From positions 248,001 through 312,000 of the forward strand of contig NZ_JAUQSW010000005.1 in the NCBI RefSeq assembly GCF_030581075.1: a stretch of DNA of 64,000 nt, written 5' to 3'. A program made the translations under genes and the position numbers. Numbering within the stretch: the first letter of the stretch is position 1; each line of letters starts with the position of its first letter. Shown piece by piece: positions 51,019 through 59,304 of this stretch. The notes below the pieces were generated by a model. The model did not search any database, had not been told where the DNA came from, and worked only from the letters and a program-made list of their open reading frames with translations. The stretch is from Hymenobacter cheonanensis (GTDB lineage Bacteria; Bacteroidota; Bacteroidia; Cytophagales; Hymenobacteraceae).

Positions 51019-51798
51019 ATGCCCGAAGCCGCTGCCCTTACCCTTGTGCCCACGCCCATCGGCAACCTCGAAGACATTACGCTGCGCGCCATCCGCACGC
51101 TACGCGAAGTAGACCTGGTGCTGTGCGAAGACACCCGCACCAGCGGCCGCCTGCTGCAACACCTGGAGTTGAAAAAACCGCTGCTAGCCTACCACCTGCA
51201 CAACGAGCACAAGCAGGTGCCGCACCTGCTGGAGCGCCTGGCCAAGGGCGAGCGCATGGCCCTGGTGAGCGACGCCGGCACGCCCGGCATTTCCGACCCC
51301 GGCTTTTTGCTGGTGCGCGAGTGCCTGGCCAAGGGGCTGCTGGTAGAGTGCCTGCCCGGCCCCACGGCCCTGGTGCCGGCCCTGCTGAAATCGGGCTTCG
51401 GGGCCGAGCGCTTTGCCTTCGAGGGTTTTTTGCCGGCGAAAAAAGGCCGCCAGACCCGCCTGCAAGAGCTGGCCCGCGAAACCCGGACCCTCATTTTTTA
51501 CGAGTCGCCGCACCGCATTGTCAAAACCCTCACGCAGCTGGCCGAGGTGTTTGGCCCCGAGCGCCCGGCCAGCGTGAGCCGCGAGCTGACCAAGCTGTTT
51601 GAGGAAACCCTCACCGCGCCGCTTGGCGAGCTGGCCGCCATGCTCGGGGCCCGCCCGGCCATTAAGGGCGAAATTGTATTGGTAGTAGAAGGTGCTAAAC
51701 AAGAACGAAGTGAGCGCAGCAAATACAACTCCCGCGACGAGCGCGACAACGACCCCTCCGCCGACGACGGCGACGCCGACGATGACCCCGACGCCTAG
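51019..51798 (+). CDS. rsmI: 16S rRNA (cytidine-2'-O)-methyltransferase RsmI
   Basis: 259 residues from ATG 51019. Tetrapyrrole-methylase-like fold with VPTPIGNLEDITLRAIRTL, CEDTRTSGRLLQHL, DAGTPGISDPG and YESPHR, all standard RsmI blocks. It methylates C1402 of 16S rRNA. The last 35 residues are an acidic, Arg/Asp-rich tail (KYNSRDERDNDPSADDGDAD) that overlaps the start region of lnt. A -7 box ends five bases before the ATG. Confidence 0.95.
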   Translation: MPEAAALTLVPTPIGNLEDITLRAIRTLREVDLVLCEDTRTSGRLLQHLELKKPLLAYHLHNEHKQVPHLLERLAKGERMALVSDAGTPGISDPGFLLVRECLAKGLLVECLPGPTALVPALLKSGFGAERFAFEGFLPAKKGRQTRLQELARETRTLIFYESPHRIVKTLTQLAEVFGPERPASVSRELTKLFEETLTAPLGELAAMLGARPAIKGEIVLVVEGAKQERSERSKYNSRDERDNDPSADDGDADDDPDA

Positions 51799-53437
51799 CG
51801 GCCCGCTAGGCCGCCTGGGGCAGTCGGCGCCGCTGCTGGCCCTGCTGGGCGCGGGGCTGCTGTGGGCCGCCTGGCCGGTGCACCCGGCGCCGCTGGCGCT
51901 GCTGCTGTTTGTGGGCTTCGTGCCCTACCTGCGCCTCGAGCAGGTGCTGACGCGGCAGGGCGCCAGGCGCGGGCGCGTATTTGCCAACACCTACTTTTTT
52001 CTGTTCCTCTGGAATGCGTTTACCACGTGGTGGGTAAGCTTTAGCACGCTAGGGGGCGGCATTGCCGCCGTGGTGCTCAATGCCGCGCTCATGTGCCTGC
52101 CGCTCATGGCGTTCCGGCGCACCAAGGAGCGCTTCGGCAATAAAATCGGCTACCTCTCGCTGCCCATCTACTGGATAGCCTTCGAGCAATTGCACCTGAC
52201 CTGGGATTTGTCGTGGCCCTGGCTCACGCTGGGCAATGGCTTTGCCAGCGCCACAAGCTGGGTGCAGTGGTACGAGTACACCGGCTTTTTGGGCGGCTCG
52301 CTGTGGGTGCTGGGCGTGAACGTGCTGATATTCCGGGCCTGGTTTGGCACGGGCGGCGGGCGCCCGTGGGCTTTTAACGGGCCGCGCCGCTGGCGCTGGG
52401 CGGGGCCGCTGGCGGCCATCTGGCTGCCGATTATTGTTTCGCTTGCCATCAACCGGAATTTGCAGGAAAAGGGCCCTGGCATCGAAGTCGTAGTGGTGCA
52501 GCCCAACGTAGACCCATACAACGAGAAGTTTCCCGAAAATCCCCATTTCATTCCCTACAACGAGCAGCTGACGCGCCTGCTCCAGCGCACCGAGGCCAGC
52601 ATTACCCCGCAAACGCGGCTGGTGCTGTGGCCCGAAACTTCCTTGGAAGAGCCGCTCTTCGAAACCACCTTCGCCCAAACGCCGCAGGTGGCGCGCATCC
52701 GGCAAGAGCTGCTAGCCCGCCACCCGGGCCTGAGCCTGCTAGTGGGCGTCACGAGCCTTAGCACCTACCCCGACGAAGCTCACGCCTCGCCCACGGCCCG
52801 GCACCGCGACGATGTGGGCTACTACGACATCTTCAACGCGGCGGCCTTTTTTGCCGATGCCACCGCCGCGCCGCAGTTCTACCACAAAAGCAAGCTGGTG
52901 CCGGGCGTGGAGAAAATTCCGCCCATGCTCAGCAGCGTGCTCAAGAACATCGACCTCGGCGGTATTGTGGGCTCCTATGGCTCGCAGGAGGAGCGCACCG
53001 TGTTTGCGGCGCCGCCCGCCGCGCCCGGCCTGCGGCTAGCCCCGCTCATCTGCTACGAAAGCATCTACGGCGATTTTGTGGCCCAGTACGTGCACAATGG
53101 CGCCACGCTGCTCGGCCTCATCACCAACGACGGCTGGTGGAGCGACTCGCCCGGCTTCCGCCAGCACCTGGCCTACGGCGCCCTGCGCTGCATCGAAACC
53201 CGCCGCGACCTTGCCCGCTCGGCCAATACCGGCATTTCGGCCTTCATCGACCAGCGCGGCACTATTTCGCACCGCACCGGCTGGTGGGTGGGCGCCAGCA
53301 GCCGCGCCACCGTGCACCTCAATACCGAGCAAACGTTTTATGTGCGCTACGGCGAGCTTATCGGGCGCGGCGCACAGGTGCTGGCCGTGCTGGGGGTAAT
53401 CGGGATGATTGTGCTGCCGTTAGTGCAGAAGAAATAA
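51782..53437 (+). CDS. lnt: Apolipoprotein N-acyltransferase
   Basis: 551 residues from ATG 51782, overlapping rsmI by 17 bp. An upstream GTG (51692) would add 30 Thr/Pro residues read from the rsmI tail, and I reject it. The N-terminal half has several membrane helices (LLALLGAGLLWAAWPV, ALLLFVGFVPYLRL). The nitrilase-like C-terminal domain keeps the catalytic triad: Glu in WPETS, Lys in YHKSKLVPGVEK and Cys in LICYESIYG. It N-acylates lipoproteins in the inner membrane, matching the many lipoproteins in this window. Confidence 0.94.
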   Translation: MTPTPSGPLGRLGQSAPLLALLGAGLLWAAWPVHPAPLALLLFVGFVPYLRLEQVLTRQGARRGRVFANTYFFLFLWNAFTTWWVSFSTLGGGIAAVVLNAALMCLPLMAFRRTKERFGNKIGYLSLPIYWIAFEQLHLTWDLSWPWLTLGNGFASATSWVQWYEYTGFLGGSLWVLGVNVLIFRAWFGTGGGRPWAFNGPRRWRWAGPLAAIWLPIIVSLAINRNLQEKGPGIEVVVVQPNVDPYNEKFPENPHFIPYNEQLTRLLQRTEASITPQTRLVLWPETSLEEPLFETTFAQTPQVARIRQELLARHPGLSLLVGVTSLSTYPDEAHASPTARHRDDVGYYDIFNAAAFFADATAAPQFYHKSKLVPGVEKIPPMLSSVLKNIDLGGIVGSYGSQEERTVFAAPPAAPGLRLAPLICYESIYGDFVAQYVHNGATLLGLITNDGWWSDSPGFRQHLAYGALRCIETRRDLARSANTGISAFIDQRGTISHRTGWWVGASSRATVHLNTEQTFYVRYGELIGRGAQVLAVLGVIGMIVLPLVQKK

Positions 53438-53464
53438 AATTTTAAAACCAAAGCTCAAAACGCC

Positions 53465-53570
53465 TGTCATTGCGAGGAGGCACGACGAAGCAATCGCATC
53501 AAGACGAGCCGTTATATAAGCCGTTCGGGTTCCGTTCAAGTGCGATTGCTTCGCTTTGCTCGCAATGACA
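53465..53570. repeat. Palindromic element, CATTGCGAG family (imperfect)
   Basis: Left arm 53465-53500 (TGTCATTGCGAGGAGG) and right arm 53541-53570 (TGCGATTGCTTCGCTTTGCT) pair imperfectly. Related to the element at 46121-46228. It separates lnt from the inositol-phosphatase gene. Confidence 0.75.
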
Positions 53571-53590
53571 ATTCAATCTAACATCGTTTC

Positions 53591-54409
53591 ATGACCCCCG
53601 ACCTCCTCCAGCTTTCCCACGCCGTAGCCGACCTCTGCCGCCAGGCCGGCGCCTTTATTCGCCAGCAGGTCAGCAGCTTCGACCAGTCTAAAATCGTCAC
53701 CAAAGGCCTGCACGACCTGGTTTCCTACGTCGATAAGGAGTCGGAGAAAATGCTGGTGGAAGGGTTGCAAAAGCTGTTTCCCGAAGCCGGCTTCGTGACC
53801 GAAGAAGGCACCGTGGCCAACTCCGACCCTAGCGTAGCATACCGCTGGATAGTTGACCCGCTCGACGGCACCACCAACTTCATCCACGGCCTGCCGTGCT
53901 TTGCGGTGAGCGTGGCCTTGGCGCGGGGCAACGAGCCGGTGCTAGGGGTCGTGTACGAGGTGAGCCGCGACGAGTGCTTCCGCGGGGCCGAGGGCCACGG
54001 CGCCTTCCTGAACGATAAGCCAATTCGCGTAAGCTCGGCCGCCAGGATGGATGACACGCTCATCGCCACTGGCCTGCCGTTCTACAAGTTCGACCACATG
54101 GCTGCCTACATGGCCATCCTCACCGAGTACGCGCAGCACTCGCGCGGCATCCGGCGCTGGGGCTCGGCAGCCACTGACCTGGCCTACGTGGCCTGCGGGC
54201 GCTTCGACAGCTACTTCGAGTTCAATATCAACGCCTACGACGTGGCCGCCGGCATCCTGCTGGTGCGCGAGGCAGGCGGCCGCGTCACGCAGTGGCTAGC
54301 CGACGGCGACCCCGTTTTCAACCGCGAGACCTTGGCCACCAACGGCCACGTGCACGACCAGATGCAGGCCGTGCTGAAGCGCCATTGGCAGGAAGGCTAT
54401 AAGTCGTAG
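53591..54409 (+). CDS. Inositol monophosphatase family protein
   Basis: 272 residues. IMPase metal motifs: VTEEGT near residues 66-71, WIVDPLDGTTNFIHG (D93, D96), and a C-terminal YDVAAGILLVREAGGRVT with the final metal Asp in NAYDVAAG. It could hydrolyse inositol-1-phosphate or PAP/fructose-bisphosphate-like substrates. Starts at ATG 53591 just after a palindrome. Confidence 0.93.
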   Translation: MTPDLLQLSHAVADLCRQAGAFIRQQVSSFDQSKIVTKGLHDLVSYVDKESEKMLVEGLQKLFPEAGFVTEEGTVANSDPSVAYRWIVDPLDGTTNFIHGLPCFAVSVALARGNEPVLGVVYEVSRDECFRGAEGHGAFLNDKPIRVSSAARMDDTLIATGLPFYKFDHMAAYMAILTEYAQHSRGIRRWGSAATDLAYVACGRFDSYFEFNINAYDVAAGILLVREAGGRVTQWLADGDPVFNRETLATNGHVHDQMQAVLKRHWQEGYKS

Positions 54410-54438
54410 CTTGCGCACTACTTCCTAACGTATTGCTG

Positions 54439-55485
54439 ATGAACAAACTCTGCTTACTACTCGCGCTGGCGCTGGCCGGTTCTTCCGCCTCGGCGCAGTC
54501 GTGCCTGGTGTCGGGTACCATTACGGGTATTGGGGCAAAGCCGATAATATTCCGGTACACGCAGCAGGGTAAGATGCACCACGATACGGTGCGGGCAGTA
54601 AATGACCGCTTCACCTACACGGCCAGGCCTAGCGATGACGGCAAAATAGTGTTGTTTGTCGCCCCGCCCAGGTATGATAGTTTCTGGGTTGAGCCTGGTA
54701 AGGTGACCGTAACGGGCGATGCCGCGCTGCTAGGCCACCTAGCCATTGCAGGCACGCCGGAAAACGACCTGCAAAACGAGTTTGACCGCACGATAGGCTG
54801 GAAATACGACGTAAGTGCGGCCAAGACCAGTGCCGAAGAAGCGTCAACTAAAGCGCTTTATAATCAGGGTGCTATCCGATTTATTAAAGCGCACCCGGCG
54901 GCCCGTACTAGTGCCGACCTGCTGTACTGGCAGATGCTGATGGCGCCCAGCGCACCCCTAGCCAAATACGAGCAGCTGGCCGCACAGCTAGCCCCGCCCG
55001 TGCGCCAGAGCCCGCAGGGCCAGATGGTAATTAAGCGGCTGCAAATTCTGCAGAACCAGCCTACGATAGGCCGGCCGGTGGCCGACTTTACCATCGCCGA
55101 CACAGCGGGCGTCAAGCATTCGCTGGCTACTTACCGGGGCAAGTACGTGCTGCTCGATTTCTGGGGCCACTGGTGTACCCCCTGCGTGCAGGCCATGCCC
55201 AAGGTAAACGCGCTGCATCAGCAATACGCCGGCAAGCTGACCATCATCGGCATTGCGATGGAAGGCGCCACTTCTGCTCCGCTATGGAAGAAGGCCATCC
55301 GCAAGTACGCTGTGCCGGGCTTGCAGCTGTCGGAACTGCAAACTGACGAGGGCCCGGTTATCTCGGGCTACAACGTCACGGCCTATCCCACCTATATGCT
55401 ACTCGACCCCAAGGGCATTCTGGTAATGAGCACTAATGACGTGGACGATATCACGAAGAAGCTAACTGCGCTCGGGACTTTGTAG
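54439..55485 (+). CDS. TlpA-like thioredoxin-fold protein, DUF4369-type N-terminus
   Basis: 348 residues from ATG 54439; a TTG six bases upstream is in frame. Signal peptide (LCLLLALALAGSSASAQ), an N-terminal beta domain of the DUF4369 type (SGTITGIGAKPIIFRYTQ), a helical middle domain, and a C-terminal thioredoxin domain with WCTPC (C246, C249) and a cis-Pro-type YPTYML. Both active-site cysteines are intact. It should act as a periplasmic thiol reductase. Confidence 0.92.
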   Translation: MNKLCLLLALALAGSSASAQSCLVSGTITGIGAKPIIFRYTQQGKMHHDTVRAVNDRFTYTARPSDDGKIVLFVAPPRYDSFWVEPGKVTVTGDAALLGHLAIAGTPENDLQNEFDRTIGWKYDVSAAKTSAEEASTKALYNQGAIRFIKAHPAARTSADLLYWQMLMAPSAPLAKYEQLAAQLAPPVRQSPQGQMVIKRLQILQNQPTIGRPVADFTIADTAGVKHSLATYRGKYVLLDFWGHWCTPCVQAMPKVNALHQQYAGKLTIIGIAMEGATSAPLWKKAIRKYAVPGLQLSELQTDEGPVISGYNVTAYPTYMLLDPKGILVMSTNDVDDITKKLTALGTL

Positions 55486-55538
55486 CTAGCGCCTGCTACC
55501 GCAAACTTTCCTTTCGCGCCGCTGGTTTTACACCCATC

Positions 55539-55736
55539 ATGGACGCTCAACTGCTCATTATCATCTTCTTATTTGGGGCGGCACTCTTCTATTTGGGGCG
55601 GCGCCTGTGGCTGGCCTTCGCGGCCAAAGGCCAGGCTGGCTGCGCCAAAGGCTGCGGTGGCGCGTGCGGCGCGGCCCTCGATGTCGATGCCCTGCAGCGC
55701 ACGATTGAGGCGCGTAGCGCCGGCGCCCGGCCCTAG
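55539..55736 (+). CDS. FeoB-associated Cys-rich membrane protein
   Basis: 65 residues. One membrane helix (LLIIIFLFGAALFYLGRRLWLAF) then a Cys/Gly patch with CAKGCGGACG, matching the small proteins that lie near feoB in many bacteria. No feoAB is present in the window. It probably binds a metal at the membrane. Confidence 0.75.
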   Translation: MDAQLLIIIFLFGAALFYLGRRLWLAFAAKGQAGCAKGCGGACGAALDVDALQRTIEARSAGARP

Positions 55737-55845
55737 CCATAAAAACTCTCCCGGCGGTTAACCCCCGACCGCCCTGGCTCCGTATAGCCGGGGCGGCCTG
55801 CTTCAGGCTCTCCTCACCTTTTGCCAATCGAAAACACCTACCGCC

Positions 55846-56187
55846 ATGCAGGACAAAGAAGAAATGACGTCGATGACGACTGTCGAAAAGAAGCTTAAAA
55901 GCCAGGGCTACACCCACGATTTTACCGTGCAGGATGGCCGCCTGACTACGATGGATAATGATAGCGCGCTCACCTTCAGCCCCGAAGAAACAACTATCGT
56001 AGATTATTTCCGCTTCGAAGGCGAAAGCAACCCCGACGATGCTGCCATCCTCTACGCCATTGAAACGGCTGATGGTGCTAAGGGTACCATTTCCTCGGCT
56101 TATGGCGCGTATGCCGACCAGGACGTAGACCAGTTCATCCTCAAAGTAGAATCATTAGGCAAAAACCTGATGAAAGGCAAAAAATAA
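55846..56187 (+). CDS. Small conserved protein (Bacteroidota, annotated elsewhere as phosphoribosylpyrophosphate synthetase-like)
   Basis: 113 residues, ATG 55846. No motif of real PRPP synthetases is present. The pattern LKSQGYTHDFTVQDGRLTT … FRFEGESNPDDAAILYAIET … GTISSAYGAYAD is a small family that I recognise from Bacteroidota genomes with that misleading name. Soluble, mixed alpha/beta. Function unknown. A palindromic element starts next to its stop codon. Confidence 0.7.
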   Translation: MQDKEEMTSMTTVEKKLKSQGYTHDFTVQDGRLTTMDNDSALTFSPEETTIVDYFRFEGESNPDDAAILYAIETADGAKGTISSAYGAYADQDVDQFILKVESLGKNLMKGKK

Positions 56188-56233
56188 ATAACGGATTACG
56201 CGGATTTTAGCAGATTGCACGGATTTTGTGGAC

Positions 56234-56264
56234 GGCTCCTGACGATGGTTAGGAGCCGTTTTTT
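56234..56264 (+). terminator. Terminator 1 within the repeat element
   Basis: GGCTCCT pairs with AGGAGCC around GACGATGGTT, followed by GTTTTTTT. Confidence 0.8.
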
Positions 56265-56293
56265 TATGCGCACCAAAGCTCAGCTAACGTAAT

Positions 56294-56319
56294 AAAGGGC
56301 TGCTTGCAGGCCCTTTTTT
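56294..56319. terminator. Terminator 2 within the repeat element
   Basis: AAAGGGC pairs with GCCCTTT around TGCTTGCAG, followed by TTTTAAT; the A-run on its left gives a weaker T-run on minus. It can serve either convergent gene. Confidence 0.65.
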
Positions 56320-56369
56320 AATCGTCCACAAAATCCGCGTAATCCGCTAAAATCCGCGTAATCCGTGAT

Positions 56370-57392
56370 TTAGCCCCACACCTTGGTGCCCTCGGTGCAG
56401 TTCTGGCACATCTCAATCTGGTCGCGGCCCTTGAGCAGCGCCTGCCGAAAGCCTTGGTACTTCTGGCCGTGCCAGAGGGCGCGGAAACTCTCGTGCTGGC
56501 TGTCGCCTAGCCGGTACTCGGCGTCCTTGTCGAAGCAGCAAGGTACCACTTTGCCATCCCAAGTTACTACGCACGAGTGCCACATTTTCCAGCAGCCGTT
56601 CACGAGCTTGTTTTTGAGGCTGAACGTGCCGTTGCCATTGTTGGCGTAGCGCGAGTAGTAGTCGATGGTCGGGATAAGCGGCGAGCCCTGCTGATAATCG
56701 TAAATCTGGGCAGTTTTAAACCACACGTCGTCCACTCCCATTGCCTGGGCCAGGGCCCTGGCGTCTTCAATCTGGTGCTCATTGGGCCGCACTACCAAAA
56801 ATTGAAAGATGATGCGCGGCGTGCTGCTTTTCAGCTGCTTGCGCCACTTCACCACGTTGCGGGTGCCGGCTAGCACCTTCTCCAGCTTGCCCCCCACGCG
56901 GTACTGCTGGTACACTTCCTGGGTGGTGCCGTCGAGCGAGATGATGAGGCGGTCAAGCCCACTTTCTACCGTGCGGCGGGCATTTTCATCCGTCAGAAAA
57001 TGCGCGTTGGTGCTGGTGGCCGTGTAAATGCCCTTCTTGCTGGCGTACTCCACCAAATCCAGAAATTGCGGGTGCAAGTACGGCTCGCCCTGGAAGTAAA
57101 AAATGAGGTACCACAGCCGGCTAGCCACCTCATCCATCGTCTTCTTGAACAGCTCGGCCGGCAGCATGCCCGTGGGCCGTGTAAACGAGCGCAGGCCGCT
57201 AGGGCACTCGGGGCAGCGCAGGTTGCAGCTGGTGGTGGGTTCGAAGGCCAGCGCCACCGGCAGGCCCCAGGCGCGGGCGCGCCCCGTGAGGCGGCTCAGC
57301 ACGTAGGAGGCTACCACCTGCCCGGCATTGAGCACCCGGCCGGGCGTGGCCTTGCGCAGAAAAGAAACGGCGTCGCGGAGAGTAGAGCGCAT
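56370..57392 (-). CDS. Radical SAM protein with SPASM domain
   Basis: 340 residues, ATG 57392. The radical SAM cluster motif CNLRCPECP (C56, C60, C63) follows an amphipathic N-terminal segment. The middle shows the TIM-barrel blocks (LIFYFQGEPYLHP, DRLIISLDGTTQEVY). The C-terminal SPASM-type Cys set includes CWKMWHSCVVTWDGKVVPCC and CQNC. Such proteins mature peptides or carry out anaerobic-type oxidations; no peptide substrate gene was found next to it. A GACCTTTG box lies four bases before the ATG. Confidence 0.9.
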   Translation of the reverse strand: MRSTLRDAVSFLRKATPGRVLNAGQVVASYVLSRLTGRARAWGLPVALAFEPTTSCNLRCPECPSGLRSFTRPTGMLPAELFKKTMDEVASRLWYLIFYFQGEPYLHPQFLDLVEYASKKGIYTATSTNAHFLTDENARRTVESGLDRLIISLDGTTQEVYQQYRVGGKLEKVLAGTRNVVKWRKQLKSSTPRIIFQFLVVRPNEHQIEDARALAQAMGVDDVWFKTAQIYDYQQGSPLIPTIDYYSRYANNGNGTFSLKNKLVNGCWKMWHSCVVTWDGKVVPCCFDKDAEYRLGDSQHESFRALWHGQKYQGFRQALLKGRDQIEMCQNCTEGTKVWG

Positions 57393-57396
57393 AGGG

Positions 57397-57404
57397 CAAA
57401 GGTC
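57397..57404 (-). promoter_or_regulatory. Possible -7 box before the radical SAM gene
   Basis: GACCTTTG resembles TAnnTTTG with the first base changed. It is four bases upstream of ATG 57392. Confidence 0.4.
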
Positions 57405-57484
57405 GGCAGTAGCCGGCTAGCCCATGAGACACCCGACCGGGGCCAGAAGTTTTGGGTGCGCGCCGGAGCTAGGCCCCGGGCGCC

Positions 57485-59056
57485 CTACTTGGCCGCGCTC
57501 GGCAGCTGCGCTACGGCGGCGCTGTACACGCCGGCCCGGCCAAACGACTGGTTTATCTCATCCACGGCGGCGCGGCTGCTCAGGCGCTTGGGCTTGGGGT
57601 TGAGGATGGTGCCATCTTCGCCAAGCAGGATGTAAGTCGGTACTTCCTGCAAATTATACGCCTTAGCCACCTCCGAGCGCAGGCCGCCGAGCGCCCGCAC
57701 GTGCACGCCGGGCAGCTTCTTTATCGTCACGAGTTGGCGCCAGGGCAGCTCCAGCTCATCCAGAGCCACGTTCACGAAGACAATGTTCTTGCCTTCGAAG
57801 CGCTTGGCCAGGTCCTGGGCGTAGGCCAGGTCGCGCAGGCACAGGCCGTTGGTGGTTTTCCAGAAGTTCAGGTACACCAGCTTGCCCTGGAAGCTGCTTA
57901 GCCGCACCGAGTCGCCGGTGGCCGACAGCAGCCGGAAATCGGGCGCGGGCGCCCCAATGGCCAGGGTTTTGTGCTTGCCAAAGTCAGCATCGAGCGCGGC
58001 TACGTACCGCTTCTTGGTGTCGAGCGTGCGGAAATCGGCGAGCATGGCCGCCGACTGCCGCACGTGCCCAAAGCGAAACGACTCTTGCAGGATGCGGCCC
58101 AGCGTGAGCAGCTTCATCTGCCCATTGAGGCGCTTGCTGGCCAGGGCGTAGCAAAACGGATAGAAATCGGGGTCGGTGCGCAGGTGCTTTTGCTGCGCGG
58201 CCATGTAGTGCACGTAGTTGAGCAAAAACTCCTGAAACTGCTCGTTGCCCACGGCCGTCTGGTCGTTCAGCAGGTTGGGGTCGCGCAGGTAGTCGTAGTA
58301 GCCGGGCGTCATGGTCAGGCGGCCTTCAGTGCTTACCACCTGTTCACGCAAATCTGCAAAAGTCAGGCGGTCGTTGGCGTTGGAATAAGTAATCTCCGCC
58401 TTGGCATAATTATAAAAATCGATGGTAAAAGACTGTCGGGCCGCCCGGTCCTCCAGGAAGTTGCGCTCGTGCTTAATCCGGTAGTCAAGAAACGACACGA
58501 AAGGCGCTTCGTAGAGCTGAATGTTATCCGGCAGTACTTGAAAGCCGTCGTTCGACACGAACTGCTCGTCGAACTCGGCCAGGTACGAGTTGGCATTGGC
58601 CATCTGCTGGCGGTGGCGCTGGGCATCGGTCAGGTTCGCGCTGTTGCGAAACTTGGTGGCAAAGCCCGTGGGCACATCATTGGCCTTGAACTTCACCGTG
58701 CCGGGTAAATCTTCGGCTTTGAAGCGCACGTCGAGGTCGGTGCCCGGGTCCAGAAACAGGTCGGCTACGGCGTCGCCATACACCAAATCGGCCTTGGTGG
58801 AGCCAGCAAGCAGAATGCTGAGCCGAAACTCACCTTTCTCGTTGAGGCGCGCGTAGCTGATGCGCTCCTTGGTATCGAATGGGCTGTCGTGGATAGAGAC
58901 GGCGATGCTATCGGTCGTGGGGTTGGAAACGCGGCCCGTGAGCACGGCCGCGCCCGCCACTTCGGCGGGCCGGCCAGCGGGCGCCTGTGCCTGCGCGCCC
59001 GTCGCGAAAGCCCAACTTAGTACCCAGGTAAAAAGACACGTAAATGGTAGCTTCAT
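57485..59056 (-). CDS. TlpA-like protein lacking the CXXC motif
   Basis: 523 residues, ATG 59056. Signal peptide (CLFTWVLSWAFATGAQAQ) and an N-terminal carboxypeptidase-like/beta domain (AVLTGRVSNPTTDSIAV), a helical middle region of about 280 residues, and a C-terminal thioredoxin fold: APDFRLLSATGDSVRLSSF, then NFWKTTNGLCLRDLAYAQDL. The usual WCxxC reads TNGLC: Asn403 replaces the first Cys and only Cys406 remains. VNVALDELELPWRQLV and VPTYILLGEDGTILNP follow as expected. Disulfide exchange is unlikely; it may act as a scaffold. Upstream lies the AT-rich island. Confidence 0.85.
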   Translation of the reverse strand: MKLPFTCLFTWVLSWAFATGAQAQAPAGRPAEVAGAAVLTGRVSNPTTDSIAVSIHDSPFDTKERISYARLNEKGEFRLSILLAGSTKADLVYGDAVADLFLDPGTDLDVRFKAEDLPGTVKFKANDVPTGFATKFRNSANLTDAQRHRQQMANANSYLAEFDEQFVSNDGFQVLPDNIQLYEAPFVSFLDYRIKHERNFLEDRAARQSFTIDFYNYAKAEITYSNANDRLTFADLREQVVSTEGRLTMTPGYYDYLRDPNLLNDQTAVGNEQFQEFLLNYVHYMAAQQKHLRTDPDFYPFCYALASKRLNGQMKLLTLGRILQESFRFGHVRQSAAMLADFRTLDTKKRYVAALDADFGKHKTLAIGAPAPDFRLLSATGDSVRLSSFQGKLVYLNFWKTTNGLCLRDLAYAQDLAKRFEGKNIVFVNVALDELELPWRQLVTIKKLPGVHVRALGGLRSEVAKAYNLQEVPTYILLGEDGTILNPKPKRLSSRAAVDEINQSFGRAGVYSAAVAQLPSAAK

Positions 59057-59304
59057 ATAGTAGCAGGACAGGGGCTCAGCAGCCTTAATATGCTAAATAA
59101 ACAAAAAGGTGTAATACGTGTACCTATCTGTTTTATCGGTAAAAGTCAATTACGACACCGAAGATAAGGGACGTTACCCACTCCAATAGCACAACTTCTG
59201 AGCAAAAATAAAATGCCCTGAAATTGTGCTATTAGCTATTTGATTTAGCCTAAAGTGCTGGCTTTGGTACTGCTGGCAGCTTAGCGGGCACCGGCCCAAT
59301 TGTC
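59057..59304. other. AT-rich intergenic region with a 10-bp inverted repeat
   Basis: 248 bp without a gene. It is much more A/T-rich than its neighbours. AATAGCACAA (59185-59194) and TTGTGCTATT (59224-59233) form a perfect inverted repeat 29 bp apart. It is upstream of the TlpA-like gene on its minus strand and downstream of radA, so it may hold a promoter/operator for the former. Confidence 0.55.

Larger units (their letters stand above)
56191..56366. repeat. Imperfect element of the ACGGATTACGCGG family
   Basis: Left arm 56191-56234 and right arm 56323-56366 are inverted repeats with a few mismatches and share ACGGATTACGCGGATTTTAGC and TTTTGTGGACG with the element at 41892. Between them lie two separate terminator hairpins (56234-56264 and 56294-56319). 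It fills the space between a plus- and a minus-strand gene and touches both stop codons. Confidence 0.85.

Noticed and set aside
51692..51781. GTG start that would lengthen Lnt by 30 residues
   Set aside because: The added part is Thr/Pro-rich translation of the rsmI tail; ATG 51782 leads straight to the membrane region.
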